DNA from: an uncultured Acidimicrobiales bacterium
Lineage (GTDB): Bacteria; Actinomycetota; Acidimicrobiia; Acidimicrobiales; UBA10347
DNA length: 64,000 nt
Reading direction: 5' to 3'
NCBI GenBank assembly: GCA_937991435.1
Contig: CALKPY010000001.1
Span: 1 to 64,000 of the forward strand
Part shown: positions 40,608 to 50,129 of the stretch, piece by piece
How positions within the stretch are numbered: the first letter of the stretch is position 1
How the letters are laid out: each line of letters begins with the position of its first letter
Notes under the pieces: generated by a model
Databases searched by the model: none
The model's input: only the letters and a program-made list of their open reading frames with translations
What the model was told of the DNA's origin: nothing
Program-made: the position numbers and the translations under genes

Positions 40608-42547
40608 GCCTGAACTCCGAACCAGATCATGAGTGCAATGGCACCCAGAGCAATAAACACCGCATAGCTGCGCACCAGACCGTTCTGCAGCCGGCGAAGG
40701 AACTGACCGTCCCACCGAACTGCCGCGCCGATCTTGTTGACCGCTCCGTCAACGACGGAGCCATCAAATTTACTCAACAGAGCAAAGCCGGCACGACCGG
40801 GGCCGCCCATAAAGGCACTCACTGCCCGGTCATATCCCCAGCCATCGGCGACGATGGCTGGCGGTTCGGGCGCAGTAACCGTGTCGCTACCGCGGCGACC
40901 AAGGTAGGTCACCACCGCAGCGACGATTCCGACCAACGCGCACAGTGTGGCAACGATCGCGAGAATCCACTTGGTGCCACCTGAGGTGCTTCCGTGAAAC
41001 TCATTGCCGAGTAGCGACGGCTCGAGCCAGTGTTCGAAGAACTTGAGGTCCTTGCTGAATGGCAGATTGATGAACCCAGCCACAGCGGCGAGCCCAGCGA
41101 GCACCACCAGCGGAAGCGTCATCATCCACGGCGATTCGTGCGGATGGCGAGGTTCGAGTGGTTCATCACTGCTCACCCAGGCTTCGCCTGTGACTTCGTC
41201 GCGCCAGCGAGGCTTGCCGAAGAAGGTCAGCACCACAAGACGGGTCATGTAGAACGCCGTCAGCAGGGCGGCGACGAGCAGCAACACGAAGAGAACCTTG
41301 TTGGCGAAGATGTCGTCGTTTGCCCAGGTGGCAACAACAATCTCGTCTTTAGACCAGAAGCCGGAGAACGGTGGAATACCGGCAATCGCTAACCAACCCA
41401 CGATGAAGGTCATGGCTGTGACGGGCATGAATTTGGCCAGGCCGCCGTAGCGCTTCATGTTCTGGTCGTTGTTCATGCCGTGAATGACTGAGCCTGAACC
41501 GAGGAACAATAAGGCCTTGAAGAACGCGTGCGTCACCATGTGGAACAAGGCTGCGACATACACACCAGAGCCGACGGCGACGATCATAAAACCGAGTTGG
41601 CTCACCGTTGAATAGGCGAGCACCTTTTTGATGTCGTCTTGAGCAACAGCAATCGTCGCCGCGAACAGAGCGGTGAATAGGCCGACCCATGCAATCAGAC
41701 TTGGCGCCCAGTCGTGAGCCGCGGCCAGAATTGGGTTGATGCGAGCCAGCAGGTACACGCCGGAGGTGACCATGGTGGCGGCGTGGATGAGTGCCGATAC
41801 GGGCGTTGGGCCGGCCATTGCGTCGGGCAGCCACAGGTAAAGCGGGAACTGTGCAGATTTGCCACACGCACCGACAAACACGAGAAGTGCAATTGCGGTC
41901 GCTGTGCCGGCGGCGATTTCGCCACTGAACATGTCGCCGTACTCGATGCTTCCGAACGTAAAGAAGGCCAGGAACGTGGCGAGCATGAAGCCGAAGTCAC
42001 CAACGCGGTTCGTGACAAAAGCTTTCTTGCCTGCGCTGGCATTGGCTTCTTCGGTGAACCAGAACGAGATGAGGAAATACGAACATGCGCCCACGCCTTC
42101 CCACCCGAGGAACGTCAACAGCAAGTTGTCGCCGAGCACGAGCATGAGCATGGAGAACGCGAACAGGTTGAGGTAGACGAAGAACTTCGAGAAGTTCGGG
42201 TCGCCGTGCATGTAGGCGATCGAATACAGATGAATCAACGTGGCGATGCCCGTGATGAAGAGAATCATCGTTACTGATAACGGGTCGGCAAGCAGGCCGA
42301 AGCCGACATTGAAGTCGCCCGCGACTACCCAATCGAACAGGCCGACCTCGACAATGCGCTCAGACTCGTCGAGGCCGATGAGCCCGACGAACACAACAAC
42401 CGAAGCCACGAACGACGCGGCCATCGCGGCAGTAGCAAGCCAACCAGCGAGCGGTTCGCCCAAGCGGCGACCGGTCGTCAATAGGGCCACAAACCCCAGC
42501 AGTGGAAAGAGTGGAACGAGCCATACGAGCTCAGCAAGTGTCTGCAT
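40604..42547 (-). CDS. nuoL: NADH-quinone oxidoreductase subunit L, 14-subunit set
   Basis: Distal pump subunit, 647 aa, normal length, unlike NuoL1. It contains LTFLGWEGVGACSYFLISFW, FPLYLWLPDAMAGPTPVSAL and AQDDIKKVLAYSTVSQLGFM. The ATG 42547 directly follows an in-frame TTG; either could start translation. Confidence 0.96.
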   Translation of the reverse strand: MQTLAELVWLVPLFPLLGFVALLTTGRRLGEPLAGWLATAAMAASFVASVVVFVGLIGLDESERIVEVGLFDWVVAGDFNVGFGLLADPLSVTMILFITGIATLIHLYSIAYMHGDPNFSKFFVYLNLFAFSMLMLVLGDNLLLTFLGWEGVGACSYFLISFWFTEEANASAGKKAFVTNRVGDFGFMLATFLAFFTFGSIEYGDMFSGEIAAGTATAIALLVFVGACGKSAQFPLYLWLPDAMAGPTPVSALIHAATMVTSGVYLLARINPILAAAHDWAPSLIAWVGLFTALFAATIAVAQDDIKKVLAYSTVSQLGFMIVAVGSGVYVAALFHMVTHAFFKALLFLGSGSVIHGMNNDQNMKRYGGLAKFMPVTAMTFIVGWLAIAGIPPFSGFWSKDEIVVATWANDDIFANKVLFVLLLVAALLTAFYMTRLVVLTFFGKPRWRDEVTGEAWVSSDEPLEPRHPHESPWMMTLPLVVLAGLAAVAGFINLPFSKDLKFFEHWLEPSLLGNEFHGSTSGGTKWILAIVATLCALVGIVAAVVTYLGRRGSDTVTAPEPPAIVADGWGYDRAVSAFMGGPGRAGFALLSKFDGSVVDGAVNKIGAAVRWDGQFLRRLQNGLVRSYAVFIALGAIALMIWFGVQA

Positions 42548-42550
42548 CAA

Positions 42551-42856
42551 CTAGCCCCTCAACACCGAGATGTCGTCGGCGTTCACGCCAGTACGACGTC
42601 GCATGATGGCCACAATGATCGCGAGTCCAACCACAACCTCGGCTGCAGCCACGACAAGCACGAAGAACACCGAGATCTCGCCGCCAAGGTCATTTAGCTC
42701 GGCGCCAAAGGCAACAAATGTCAGGTTGACAGCGTTGAGCATGAGTTCGACGCACATGAACATGACCAAAGGATTGCGACGAACCAGCAGGCCGACTGCG
42801 CCGATGGCGAAGAGAATGGCGGCAAGCACGAGGTACCAGGTACTGGTGAGTTCCAT
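42551..42856 (-). CDS. nuoK: NADH-quinone oxidoreductase subunit K, 14-subunit set
   Basis: Three-helix membrane subunit, 101 aa. [19 protein letters not shown] and [15 protein letters not shown] carry the two conserved glutamates. It overlaps the nuoJ2 stop by one base. Confidence 0.96.
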   Translation of the reverse strand: MELTSTWYLVLAAILFAIGAVGLLVRRNPLVMFMCVELMLNAVNLTFVAFGAELNDLGGEISVFFVLVVAAAEVVVGLAIIVAIMRRRTGVNADDISVLRG

Positions 42857-43575
42857 CAGCTATCCCCTGCGGTTTCTTCGGCAGCGGGATCGGCATCGTC
42901 TGTGGCGTCGGCGGCGACGGCCGACTTCGTTCGTCGGCCGGGAATGACGAGCGGGTCGAGTTCGGTTCGCACCGGCATCGCAGCAAGCTCGCCTTTAGGG
43001 CGGCGGCTCAACATGACAGCGCCGACGACAGCGATGGTGAGTAGCAACCCAGTGATCTCAAAGGCAAAGACGTAGTCGGTGAACAGCACCCGGCCGAGCT
43101 GGTCGATGTTCGGAACGATCTCACCGCCGAACTCTTGGTCATCAGTCAACAACGATGTCGCCGACTGTTCGACAGCGGTTATGGAATCGACTTTGGGTGC
43201 GGTGACCGATTCAGCACCAGTCGCTCCCCCGTCGACACTTACGGCGACAAAGATGACGCTCAGGGCCAACACGCCGAGTCCAACGACCGCAGCGACCGGT
43301 CGTTGACCGGCGATCGGTTCGATCTTGAGATCGTCAGACTGGTCAACACCGAGCAACATGATCACGAACAGGAACAACACGACAATCGCGCCGGCGTAGA
43401 CCACGACCTGCACGGCGGCGAGGAACTGAGCATCTTGGTTCAGGAACAGCACCGCGATCGAGAACAGCGCCATGACCAACATGAGCGCCGAGTGCACCGG
43501 ATTGCGGGCGAGCACCAGGCCGAGTGCACCGACGATTGAAAACGCACCGGCGATAAGGAAGACAAAGAGATCCAT
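42856..43575 (-). CDS. nuoJ: NADH-quinone oxidoreductase subunit J, extended, 14-subunit set
   Basis: Membrane subunit, 239 aa. [18 protein letters not shown] and [19 protein letters not shown] are the family core. It has an extra periplasmic loop between helices 4 and 5 and a charged C-terminal tail of about 45 residues, so it is longer than NuoJ1 (173 aa). Confidence 0.95.
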   Translation of the reverse strand: MDLFVFLIAGAFSIVGALGLVLARNPVHSALMLVMALFSIAVLFLNQDAQFLAAVQVVVYAGAIVVLFLFVIMLLGVDQSDDLKIEPIAGQRPVAAVVGLGVLALSVIFVAVSVDGGATGAESVTAPKVDSITAVEQSATSLLTDDQEFGGEIVPNIDQLGRVLFTDYVFAFEITGLLLTIAVVGAVMLSRRPKGELAAMPVRTELDPLVIPGRRTKSAVAADATDDADPAAEETAGDS

Positions 43576-44252
43576 CAGTGATGACCCCCGCCTTGGTCGT
43601 TTGTGGCGTCGAACTCTACGTCGCGGTGCGTAGCTGCGATGTCAGCGGTTTGGCCGAGCTCGGGCTTGCGCACTCCGTGACCGAGTTCGCCCGACCAGGC
43701 AACCTTGCCTACATATTCAGCGGCGCCGCTTGGCGAGGTCGCGCGCATCCACGCTGAGGTGTGTTCTTCTTCGCCGGGACGCCAGTCTTCCCAGGGGAGA
43801 TGCTGGGGCATGCCGTCATCGTCAACGACAAGTTCATCTTTGGTGTAGATGGCATCGAGCCGGTTCGTAAACGAGAACTCGAACATTTTCGATTCAGTGA
43901 TGGCCTGAGTCGGACAGGCTTCGACGCAGAGATCGCAGTGGATACAGCGCAGGTAGTTGATCTCGTAGACGAACCCGTAGCGCTCGCCTGGTGAAACCGG
44001 GTCATCGACTGGGTTGTCAGCGCCGCGCACATAGATGCATTTGGCTGGACAGACACCGGCGCACAACTCGCACCCGATGCATTTCTCCATGCCGTCTTCG
44101 TAACGGTTCAGCACATGACGGCCGTGCATACGCTCCGGCTTTTCGCGCTTCTCGTCATCCCAGCGGCCACCTTTGTAGTCGCCGGTGACCCGCTCGTCGA
44201 AGAGCTTGCCGAATGTCATCTTGAAGCCTTCGAGGCCCTCAAAGATTCCCAT
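43575..44252 (-). CDS. nuoI: NADH-quinone oxidoreductase subunit I (2x[4Fe-4S]), 14-subunit set
   Basis: Carries clusters N6a/N6b, 225 aa. Motifs [15 protein letters not shown] and [17 protein letters not shown] polar C-terminal extension ends in GGGHH. Start and nuoH2 stop overlap (TGATG). Confidence 0.97.
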   Translation of the reverse strand: MGIFEGLEGFKMTFGKLFDERVTGDYKGGRWDDEKREKPERMHGRHVLNRYEDGMEKCIGCELCAGVCPAKCIYVRGADNPVDDPVSPGERYGFVYEINYLRCIHCDLCVEACPTQAITESKMFEFSFTNRLDAIYTKDELVVDDDGMPQHLPWEDWRPGEEEHTSAWMRATSPSGAAEYVGKVAWSGELGHGVRKPELGQTADIAATHRDVEFDATNDQGGGHH

Positions 44253-45496
44253 CAGTCGAATCCTTCTCCTGCGAGACGCTTGCGTTTGCCAGCGTTGATG
44301 GCAGCGTTGAGCAGTGCACCCATGGTGAGCAGAACAACAAAGCAGATCACCGCAACCAGTGCACGATTCCAGTCTTTGTCGCGTGCCACATCGAGTGCTG
44401 CGAGTGCGAGCAACCAGCCGAGAGACAGCGGGATCAGCAGCTTCCAGCCGAGATCCATGAGTTGGTCATAGCGGAACCGAGGAAGCGTGGCTCGGAACCA
44501 GACGAACGTGAAGCAAAAGGCCACGATCTTGACGAGGAACCACAAGATGCCCCAAAGCCAGCCGACGCTCTCGAAGAACGGAATTGGTCCGTCGGGGCCG
44601 CCGAAGAACAGCGTGACCATGACCGCCGACATGGTGATGACGTTCATGTACTCGCCGAGAAAAAACAGCGAGAAGCGAAGCGATGAGTACTCGGTGTGGA
44701 AACCACCAACGATTTCTTGTTCGGCCTCGACGAGGTCAAACGGCGGACGGTTCAGTTCCGCAGTCGTGGCGATCAGGAACACGATGAATGGAATGAAGCC
44801 GGTAATCCACAGATTCCAGTTCCAGCCGTCGGCTTGCCCAGCGACGATGTCGTGGGTCGAAAGGCTGCCAGATTTGATGAGCACAGCGACAAGCGACAGG
44901 CCAAGCGCTGCTTCGTAGCTGACCATTTGAGCGGTGGCGCGAACTGAACCAAACAGCGGGTACTTGGAGCCTGATGACCAACCGGCGAGCATGATTCCGT
45001 AGACGGCCATCGACGACATTGCGAGCACGAACAAGATGCCAATCGGCGGGTCAGCCAGTTGCAGGTTCGTGGTGTTACCGAACCATGTGACGGTGCCGTC
45101 CGCGTTGTCGAAGTCGCCGCCAATGGGCACGACGGTGAAGATCAAGAACGCAGGAATCAGGGTCAGGTACGGCGCAAGTCTGAACACGAATCGATCGCCG
45201 CGTTCGGGAATCAGATCTTCTTTGAAGGTCAGCTTGAGGCCGTCAGCCAGTGTTTGGAATAGCCCAAAGGGACCAGCGATGTTTGGGCCGACCCGGTTGG
45301 TCATATCGGCGTGCAGCTTGCGTTCGAACCAGATGATCAACATGACGCTGATCAGCAAGAGAACGAAAGCCACCGCGACCTTCACGAGCACGATTAGAAC
45401 TTCTTCGAGACCGACGCCACCGACGAACAGCGGGTCGACAGCCAACGGCAACAATGACGAGATCCCCGTGTTTTGAACAACTGCGTCTCGAATCAC
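44252..45496 (-). CDS. nuoH: NADH-quinone oxidoreductase subunit H, 14-subunit set
   Basis: Quinone-chamber membrane subunit, 414 aa from GTG 45496, overlapping the nuoG stop (GTGA). [39 protein letters not shown] and [19 protein letters not shown] match NuoH. Longer than NuoH1 because of N- and C-terminal extensions, as in other actinobacteria. Confidence 0.97.
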   Translation of the reverse strand: MIRDAVVQNTGISSLLPLAVDPLFVGGVGLEEVLIVLVKVAVAFVLLLISVMLIIWFERKLHADMTNRVGPNIAGPFGLFQTLADGLKLTFKEDLIPERGDRFVFRLAPYLTLIPAFLIFTVVPIGGDFDNADGTVTWFGNTTNLQLADPPIGILFVLAMSSMAVYGIMLAGWSSGSKYPLFGSVRATAQMVSYEAALGLSLVAVLIKSGSLSTHDIVAGQADGWNWNLWITGFIPFIVFLIATTAELNRPPFDLVEAEQEIVGGFHTEYSSLRFSLFFLGEYMNVITMSAVMVTLFFGGPDGPIPFFESVGWLWGILWFLVKIVAFCFTFVWFRATLPRFRYDQLMDLGWKLLIPLSLGWLLALAALDVARDKDWNRALVAVICFVVLLTMGALLNAAINAGKRKRLAGEGFD

Positions 45497-48084
45497 AGTG
45501 TCTCGATCCTGATGTCAGTAACCGGGGCATCGAGTTCGATAAGGGCACGAGCGTCGAGCCCCGCATGGTTGTGAGCAATCGCAGCGACGCCACGAGCAAC
45601 GCGTGCGTCGACAACAACCGGTCCCTCGACCGACGCTCGTTTGCTGCTCAGACGAACAGCAGAGCCGTCGACCACGCCAAGCGCATTGGCATCGCTGGGG
45701 TGCAGACGAACCGAACCCGGTGCGGCCAGCGGGGCAAGTGACGGCGCCGACAGCGTCAGTGTGCCGTGGTCATACATCGTGCGATCGATACAAAGCCGGA
45801 ACGAGTAGCGGTCGAGAGGCGTAGCTGGCGACGGCGCTCCAAGGTCTTGCCACACGAAGCGAGCCGGGCCACCGGTGGAAGCATTACCAAGCAACACTCC
45901 GTCGGCGGCATCTTCGATTGCCGCAGCGGTCGCGTGCGCATGCAATGGCGAAACTGCGGCGATCTCATCGGTCACTTCAGTCGAAGACTCGAAACCAAGG
46001 TCTTCGCCGAGGTGCATGGCAACCTCGGCAGCGATCATCCAGTCGGCGCGGGCCGTTCCCGGCGGTGTGACCTTTTGACGTACTGCGCTGACGCGACCTT
46101 CGAGGTTGGTGTGCGAGCCAGACTTTTCGCCGCACGCTGCGGCAGGCAGCACCACGTCGGCAAACGCATACACCGAATCGTTGGCAAACAGATCAACAGC
46201 GACGACCATTCGGGCGCCAGCGAGACCGGCACGGGCCAGTTCTGGATCTGGGAAATCGATCAGCGGGTCAGCGCCCAACAATACGAGAACGTCGATCTTG
46301 CCAGTTGCAGCGGCAGCGAGCATGGCAGCAGTGTCGTGCCCGGTTTCAGCCGGGGTTGTTGGCCACTTGTCGTTGAACCAGCTTCGCCCAGCTTCGAGCG
46401 AGGTGCGCCCCGGAAGCAGACCAGGCGCGAGACCAAGATCGATTGCACCATGCACGTTGCCACGCCGAAGCGCAGACAAAAACTTGACCTTGCTGCGAGA
46501 AGCGAACGCATTGATGGCTTCGACTGTCAGCGCCGTGTGTTCGGCCAGCGAACCGCTTCCGACGATGACCGTGACTTGGTCGGCGGCGTTAAGAGCGGCG
46601 TGGGCTGCGGCGATGTCTGCTGTTGAGGTCAGGCCGATCTCCGCGGTTTCATCGCCGCGCACAATTGCGTCGGCGACAACGCCGAGGTCGCCGGGGCGAA
46701 CCCGCAACGACATCGAAGCCTGGCGAGACAACCCGGTTTCAGTGGCCGTCAACTCGATGAGCTTGACGTCGTCGTGTATCGCCGCGTGACGAAGCCTGAG
46801 GTACAGGGTTCCGAGTTCTTCTTTGGGGTCGGTGCCAATGATGACGACCGTGCCACCGGGTGCACATGCTTCGGCGATTGTGGCTCGAGGCAGGGCGCAC
46901 AAAACATCAGCCGGAATTCCATCGCCGAGCTGAGCGTCGACGTTGTCGGTGCCGAGTACGCCCTTGGCCAGTTTGGCCCAGGCGTACTGGCCTTCGTTGG
47001 TTAGGCGTGCGCCGCCAATGACGCCGATTGACGACGGGTTGACCCGTGCAGCATCGAGCGCTGCGGCAACCTGTGCCAGCGCAGCTGACCAGGTTGAGCC
47101 AACCAGCTCTGCGCCGGCAGGGTCCGGGGCTCCGAGCCCCCCACCGCGAACAAGAGGCGCGGTGAGACGGGCTTCGTTCATGGTTGATTCGAAACTGAAA
47201 CGGTCGCGGTCTGCGAGCCAGCCCCAGTTGACGGCGTCGCTGTCGACGCCGAGGTAGCGCAGGACCTCGTTGCGTGACGACTGGATCGTGATGCGATCGC
47301 CCATGGCGTTGGGGTAGGTCGATTCGATTTCGGTCAGGTCCCACGGGCGGGCTTTGAACCGGTACGGCTTGGCTGTGAGAGCGCCTACGGGACAGATCTG
47401 CACGGTGTTGCCGCTGAAGTGCGAGGAGAACGGGTCGTCTGGAAAAGTGTTGACCTGAGTGTTATTGCCTCGGTCAATGAAGTGAATCAGCGGATCGCCA
47501 GCGACTTCTTGAGCGAAACGGGTGCAGCGGTCACACAAGATGCAACGTTCGCGATCAAGGAACACATTGTCATTGATCGGAATCGGCTTTTCAAAGTGAC
47601 GTTTCTCTTCGATAAAGCGGCTTTCGCCCGGGCCGTAGGACATTGTCTGGTCCTGCAGAGGGCATTCGCCGCCCTTGTCGCAGACAGGGCAGTCGAGCGG
47701 GTGGTTGATAAGCAACAACTCAAGCACACCATCTTGTGCTTTTTTGGTGGCTTCGCTTTCGGTGTCGACGATCATGCCGTCGCTCACGGTGAGCATGCAC
47801 GATGGTTGAAGGGCAGGACCGCGGCCGGTGTCGACTTCGACGAGACACATGCGACACATGCCGACGGGCGTCATGCGTGGGTGATAACAGAAGCGAGGTA
47901 CGTAGACACCGGCGTCTTCGCAGGCGTCGATCAGCATGCGCCCCGGGGTGGCGTGCACCGTTTCACCATTGACGGTGATCGGTACGCCAGGGGGCGGTGC
48001 CGGAACTTCTGGAGCTTCGATTTCGGTGACCTCAGCATCGGCCACGGTCACATCGGTGTCGTCTGTCTTTGGAGCGTCGCTCAT
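45493..48084 (-). CDS. nuoG: NADH-quinone oxidoreductase subunit G, without the N7 cluster site
   Basis: Electron-transfer subunit of the NADH module, 863 aa. N1b ligands Cys66, 77, 80 and 96; N5 ligands His128, Cys132, Cys135 and Cys141; N4 ligands Cys181, 184, 187 and 231. After these, where E. coli and mycobacteria have the CxxCxxxC of cluster N7, the sequence reads ESTYPNAMGDRITIQSSRNE with no cysteine, as in mitochondrial NDUFS1. A large molybdopterin-oxidoreductase-like domain follows. An acidic N-terminal extension of about 35 residues precedes the ferredoxin-like domain. Confidence 0.97.
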   Translation of the reverse strand: MSDAPKTDDTDVTVADAEVTEIEAPEVPAPPPGVPITVNGETVHATPGRMLIDACEDAGVYVPRFCYHPRMTPVGMCRMCLVEVDTGRGPALQPSCMLTVSDGMIVDTESEATKKAQDGVLELLLINHPLDCPVCDKGGECPLQDQTMSYGPGESRFIEEKRHFEKPIPINDNVFLDRERCILCDRCTRFAQEVAGDPLIHFIDRGNNTQVNTFPDDPFSSHFSGNTVQICPVGALTAKPYRFKARPWDLTEIESTYPNAMGDRITIQSSRNEVLRYLGVDSDAVNWGWLADRDRFSFESTMNEARLTAPLVRGGGLGAPDPAGAELVGSTWSAALAQVAAALDAARVNPSSIGVIGGARLTNEGQYAWAKLAKGVLGTDNVDAQLGDGIPADVLCALPRATIAEACAPGGTVVIIGTDPKEELGTLYLRLRHAAIHDDVKLIELTATETGLSRQASMSLRVRPGDLGVVADAIVRGDETAEIGLTSTADIAAAHAALNAADQVTVIVGSGSLAEHTALTVEAINAFASRSKVKFLSALRRGNVHGAIDLGLAPGLLPGRTSLEAGRSWFNDKWPTTPAETGHDTAAMLAAAATGKIDVLVLLGADPLIDFPDPELARAGLAGARMVVAVDLFANDSVYAFADVVLPAAACGEKSGSHTNLEGRVSAVRQKVTPPGTARADWMIAAEVAMHLGEDLGFESSTEVTDEIAAVSPLHAHATAAAIEDAADGVLLGNASTGGPARFVWQDLGAPSPATPLDRYSFRLCIDRTMYDHGTLTLSAPSLAPLAAPGSVRLHPSDANALGVVDGSAVRLSSKRASVEGPVVVDARVARGVAAIAHNHAGLDARALIELDAPVTDIRIETL

Positions 48085-49403
48085 GCGCCACCCCCAGCGG
48101 CTGTTACTTCAATTAGAGACCGGTCAGACAAGGTGATGTATTCGTCGAACTCGTTGCGGAATCGTTCGATGACCGAGGCAATCGGCGACACGGCTGAAGG
48201 GCCCAGCGGGCAGATCGTTGTCATGCGCGGAGGCCAGGCCATTCCCGGGCTGATGTTGTCGCACACTTCGGTAAGAAGTGAAAGGTCGCTTGGGCGTCCG
48301 TGGCCGGCGATGATTCGGCTGAGTATGCGCTCGAGCCACGTTGTGCCTTCGCGACATGGCGTGCATTTGCCGCAGCTCTCACGTGCGAAGAACCGCACAA
48401 TGTTGTGCGCGGCCCGGACCATGTCGGTGTCTTCGTCCATCACAACAATGGCTCCTGAGCCGAGCATGCTTCCGGCCTGATCAATGGCAGCCTTTTCGAG
48501 CGGCAGATCTAGGTGTTCATCAAAGAACCAGATGGCGCTTGCGCCGCCAGGGATAAACGCTTTGAGCTTCTTGCCGTCGCGCACGCCGCCGGCATATTCA
48601 GGCTTTTCGATGATGTCTCGAAACGTCGTCACGCCAAATTCGACTTCGAAGACGCCTGGGTTATTCACGTGACCAGATACGGCGAAGACACGTGTGCCTT
48701 TAGAGTTCTCTGCGCCCATGGCGGCAAATGCATCGGCACCGTTGTCGATAATCCATGGCAGGTTCGCCAGGGTCTCGACATTGTTCACGATGGTCGGTTG
48801 GCCGTACAGGCCCACCGCTGCGGGGAAAAACGGTGGCTTGAGTCGCGGCATGCCACGGTTGCCTTCGAGGCTTTCGATGAGGGCAGTTTCTTCGCCAACG
48901 ATGTACGCGCCTGCGCCCCAGTGCAAGACAATGTCGACCGAGAAGTCGGTGCCGAGCACGTTTTTGCCCACGTAGCCGGCGGCATAGGCGTCGTTGAGTG
49001 CCTTGGCAACGCGTTCTTGTGCGTGAGCCATTTCGCCACGGATGTACAAGAAGCACTGGGTCAAGCCAACGGCGTAACAGGCCAGTAGGCAGCCTTCGAT
49101 GATCATGTGTGGGTCGCGCTCAAGAAGCTGGCGATCCTTGTACGTGCCGGGTTCAGATTCGTCGCCGTTGACCACCAGATACCGGGGCCACTTGTTGGGC
49201 GGACAAAATCCCCACTTGACGCCGGCAGGGAAGCCGGCGCCGCCACGACCGAGCAGGCTCGCGGCCTTAACCTCGTCGTGTACCTGCGTTGGCGTCATAT
49301 TCAGTGCTTTGCGCAACGCCTGGTAGCCACCGGTGGCTTCGTATTCAGCCAGCTCGTGCGCGTTGACGTTGTCGAACCGTTTCGTAACAATGCGCTCGAC
49401 CAT
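48081..49403 (-). CDS. nuoF: NADH-quinone oxidoreductase subunit F (NADH/FMN site)
   Basis: Binds NADH, FMN and cluster N3, 440 aa. The NADH/FMN motif GRGGAGFP lies at 52-59; cluster N3 ligands are in ESCGKCTPCREG and the later TEVCDNIS. Its presence makes the second cluster a genuine NADH-oxidising complex. It overlaps nuoG by 4 bases. Confidence 0.98.
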   Translation of the reverse strand: MVERIVTKRFDNVNAHELAEYEATGGYQALRKALNMTPTQVHDEVKAASLLGRGGAGFPAGVKWGFCPPNKWPRYLVVNGDESEPGTYKDRQLLERDPHMIIEGCLLACYAVGLTQCFLYIRGEMAHAQERVAKALNDAYAAGYVGKNVLGTDFSVDIVLHWGAGAYIVGEETALIESLEGNRGMPRLKPPFFPAAVGLYGQPTIVNNVETLANLPWIIDNGADAFAAMGAENSKGTRVFAVSGHVNNPGVFEVEFGVTTFRDIIEKPEYAGGVRDGKKLKAFIPGGASAIWFFDEHLDLPLEKAAIDQAGSMLGSGAIVVMDEDTDMVRAAHNIVRFFARESCGKCTPCREGTTWLERILSRIIAGHGRPSDLSLLTEVCDNISPGMAWPPRMTTICPLGPSAVSPIASVIERFRNEFDEYITLSDRSLIEVTAAGGGA

Positions 49404-50008
49404 CAGGCTTCGCCTTCTTCAACTGGCCACCATGATGGCGCAGACGGATCATCGACCATGGCGTTGCCTGCGGCGCGATCTTCGGGAATTACTTGCCGAC
49501 TCAGCGCCAGCGTGCCGTGTGGTGGGATGTAGACCGAACCGTCACGCAGGCCGCTGACTAGCGCATCGAATCCGTCGGCGTCAACCTTGTTCATATAGCG
49601 GTAGTTCACCTGCAGGCACGGCGCCTCGGTGCATGCTGCGATGCATTCGACGCCTTCAAAACTGATTTGATCTTCGGTCACGCTGCCCGGACGCACGCCC
49701 AGCGTGTGTTCCGCGTGTTCGAGTAGCTCTTCGGCGCCGAGAAGGTGACACGAAATGCCGTGGCAGATGTTGATGCGGAACTTGCCGACTGGCGAGCGTT
49801 TGAACATCTCGTAGAACGAGCAGGTGCCAAGCACTTCAGCGGGCGTGACTTCGACAAGCTCTGCGATGTGGGTCATGGCGTCGTCGGTTACCCAGCCGTG
49901 TTGTTCTTGGGCGAGATGCAGCAGCGGTATCAGAGCGCTTTTCTTGCGCGGATACCGACCGAGAATTTCGTGCGCGATGCGCAAGCTGGCTTCGGAGAGT
50001 CGAGCCAT
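49403..50008 (-). CDS. nuoE: NADH-quinone oxidoreductase subunit E ([2Fe-2S])
   Basis: Carries cluster N1a, 201 aa. The ligand cysteines are in NICHGISCHLLG and CIAACTEAPC. A C-terminal extension of about 40 residues ends in an acidic stretch. The gap to nuoD2 (50009-50129) contains a tandem repeat, so the nuoD2-nuoE junction is the only loose one inside the second cluster. Confidence 0.97.
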   Translation of the reverse strand: MARLSEASLRIAHEILGRYPRKKSALIPLLHLAQEQHGWVTDDAMTHIAELVEVTPAEVLGTCSFYEMFKRSPVGKFRINICHGISCHLLGAEELLEHAEHTLGVRPGSVTEDQISFEGVECIAACTEAPCLQVNYRYMNKVDADGFDALVSGLRDGSVYIPPHGTLALSRQVIPEDRAAGNAMVDDPSAPSWWPVEEGEA

Positions 50009-50029
50009 CAGAAACTCACCTCAGTTGCG

Positions 50030-50119
50030 GATTCAGGCGAATGCCGAAAGGGCGAGCAGGCTTGCGAGCCCGGAGATTCAGGCGAATGCCGAAAGGGCGA
50101 GCAGGCTTGCGAGCCCGGG
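50030..50119. repeat. 45-base tandem duplication between nuoD2 and nuoE
   Basis: Two consecutive 45-base copies (50030-50074 and 50075-50119) differ only at the last base. Each begins GATTCAGGCGAATGCCGAAA and contains GGCTTGCGAGCC, a small hairpin (GGCT/AGCC). The repeat fills almost the whole gap between the two genes. It could alter spacing, RNA processing or translation of nuoE, or be a fragment of a dispersed palindromic element. Confidence 0.9.
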
Positions 50120-50129
50120 AAAACTGCCA

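Noticed and set aside
50030-50119. CRISPR array or coding repeat
   Set aside because: Only two adjacent copies without spacers. A plus-strand frame through it has Cys-rich but otherwise featureless sequence antisense to nuoE and is not supported.
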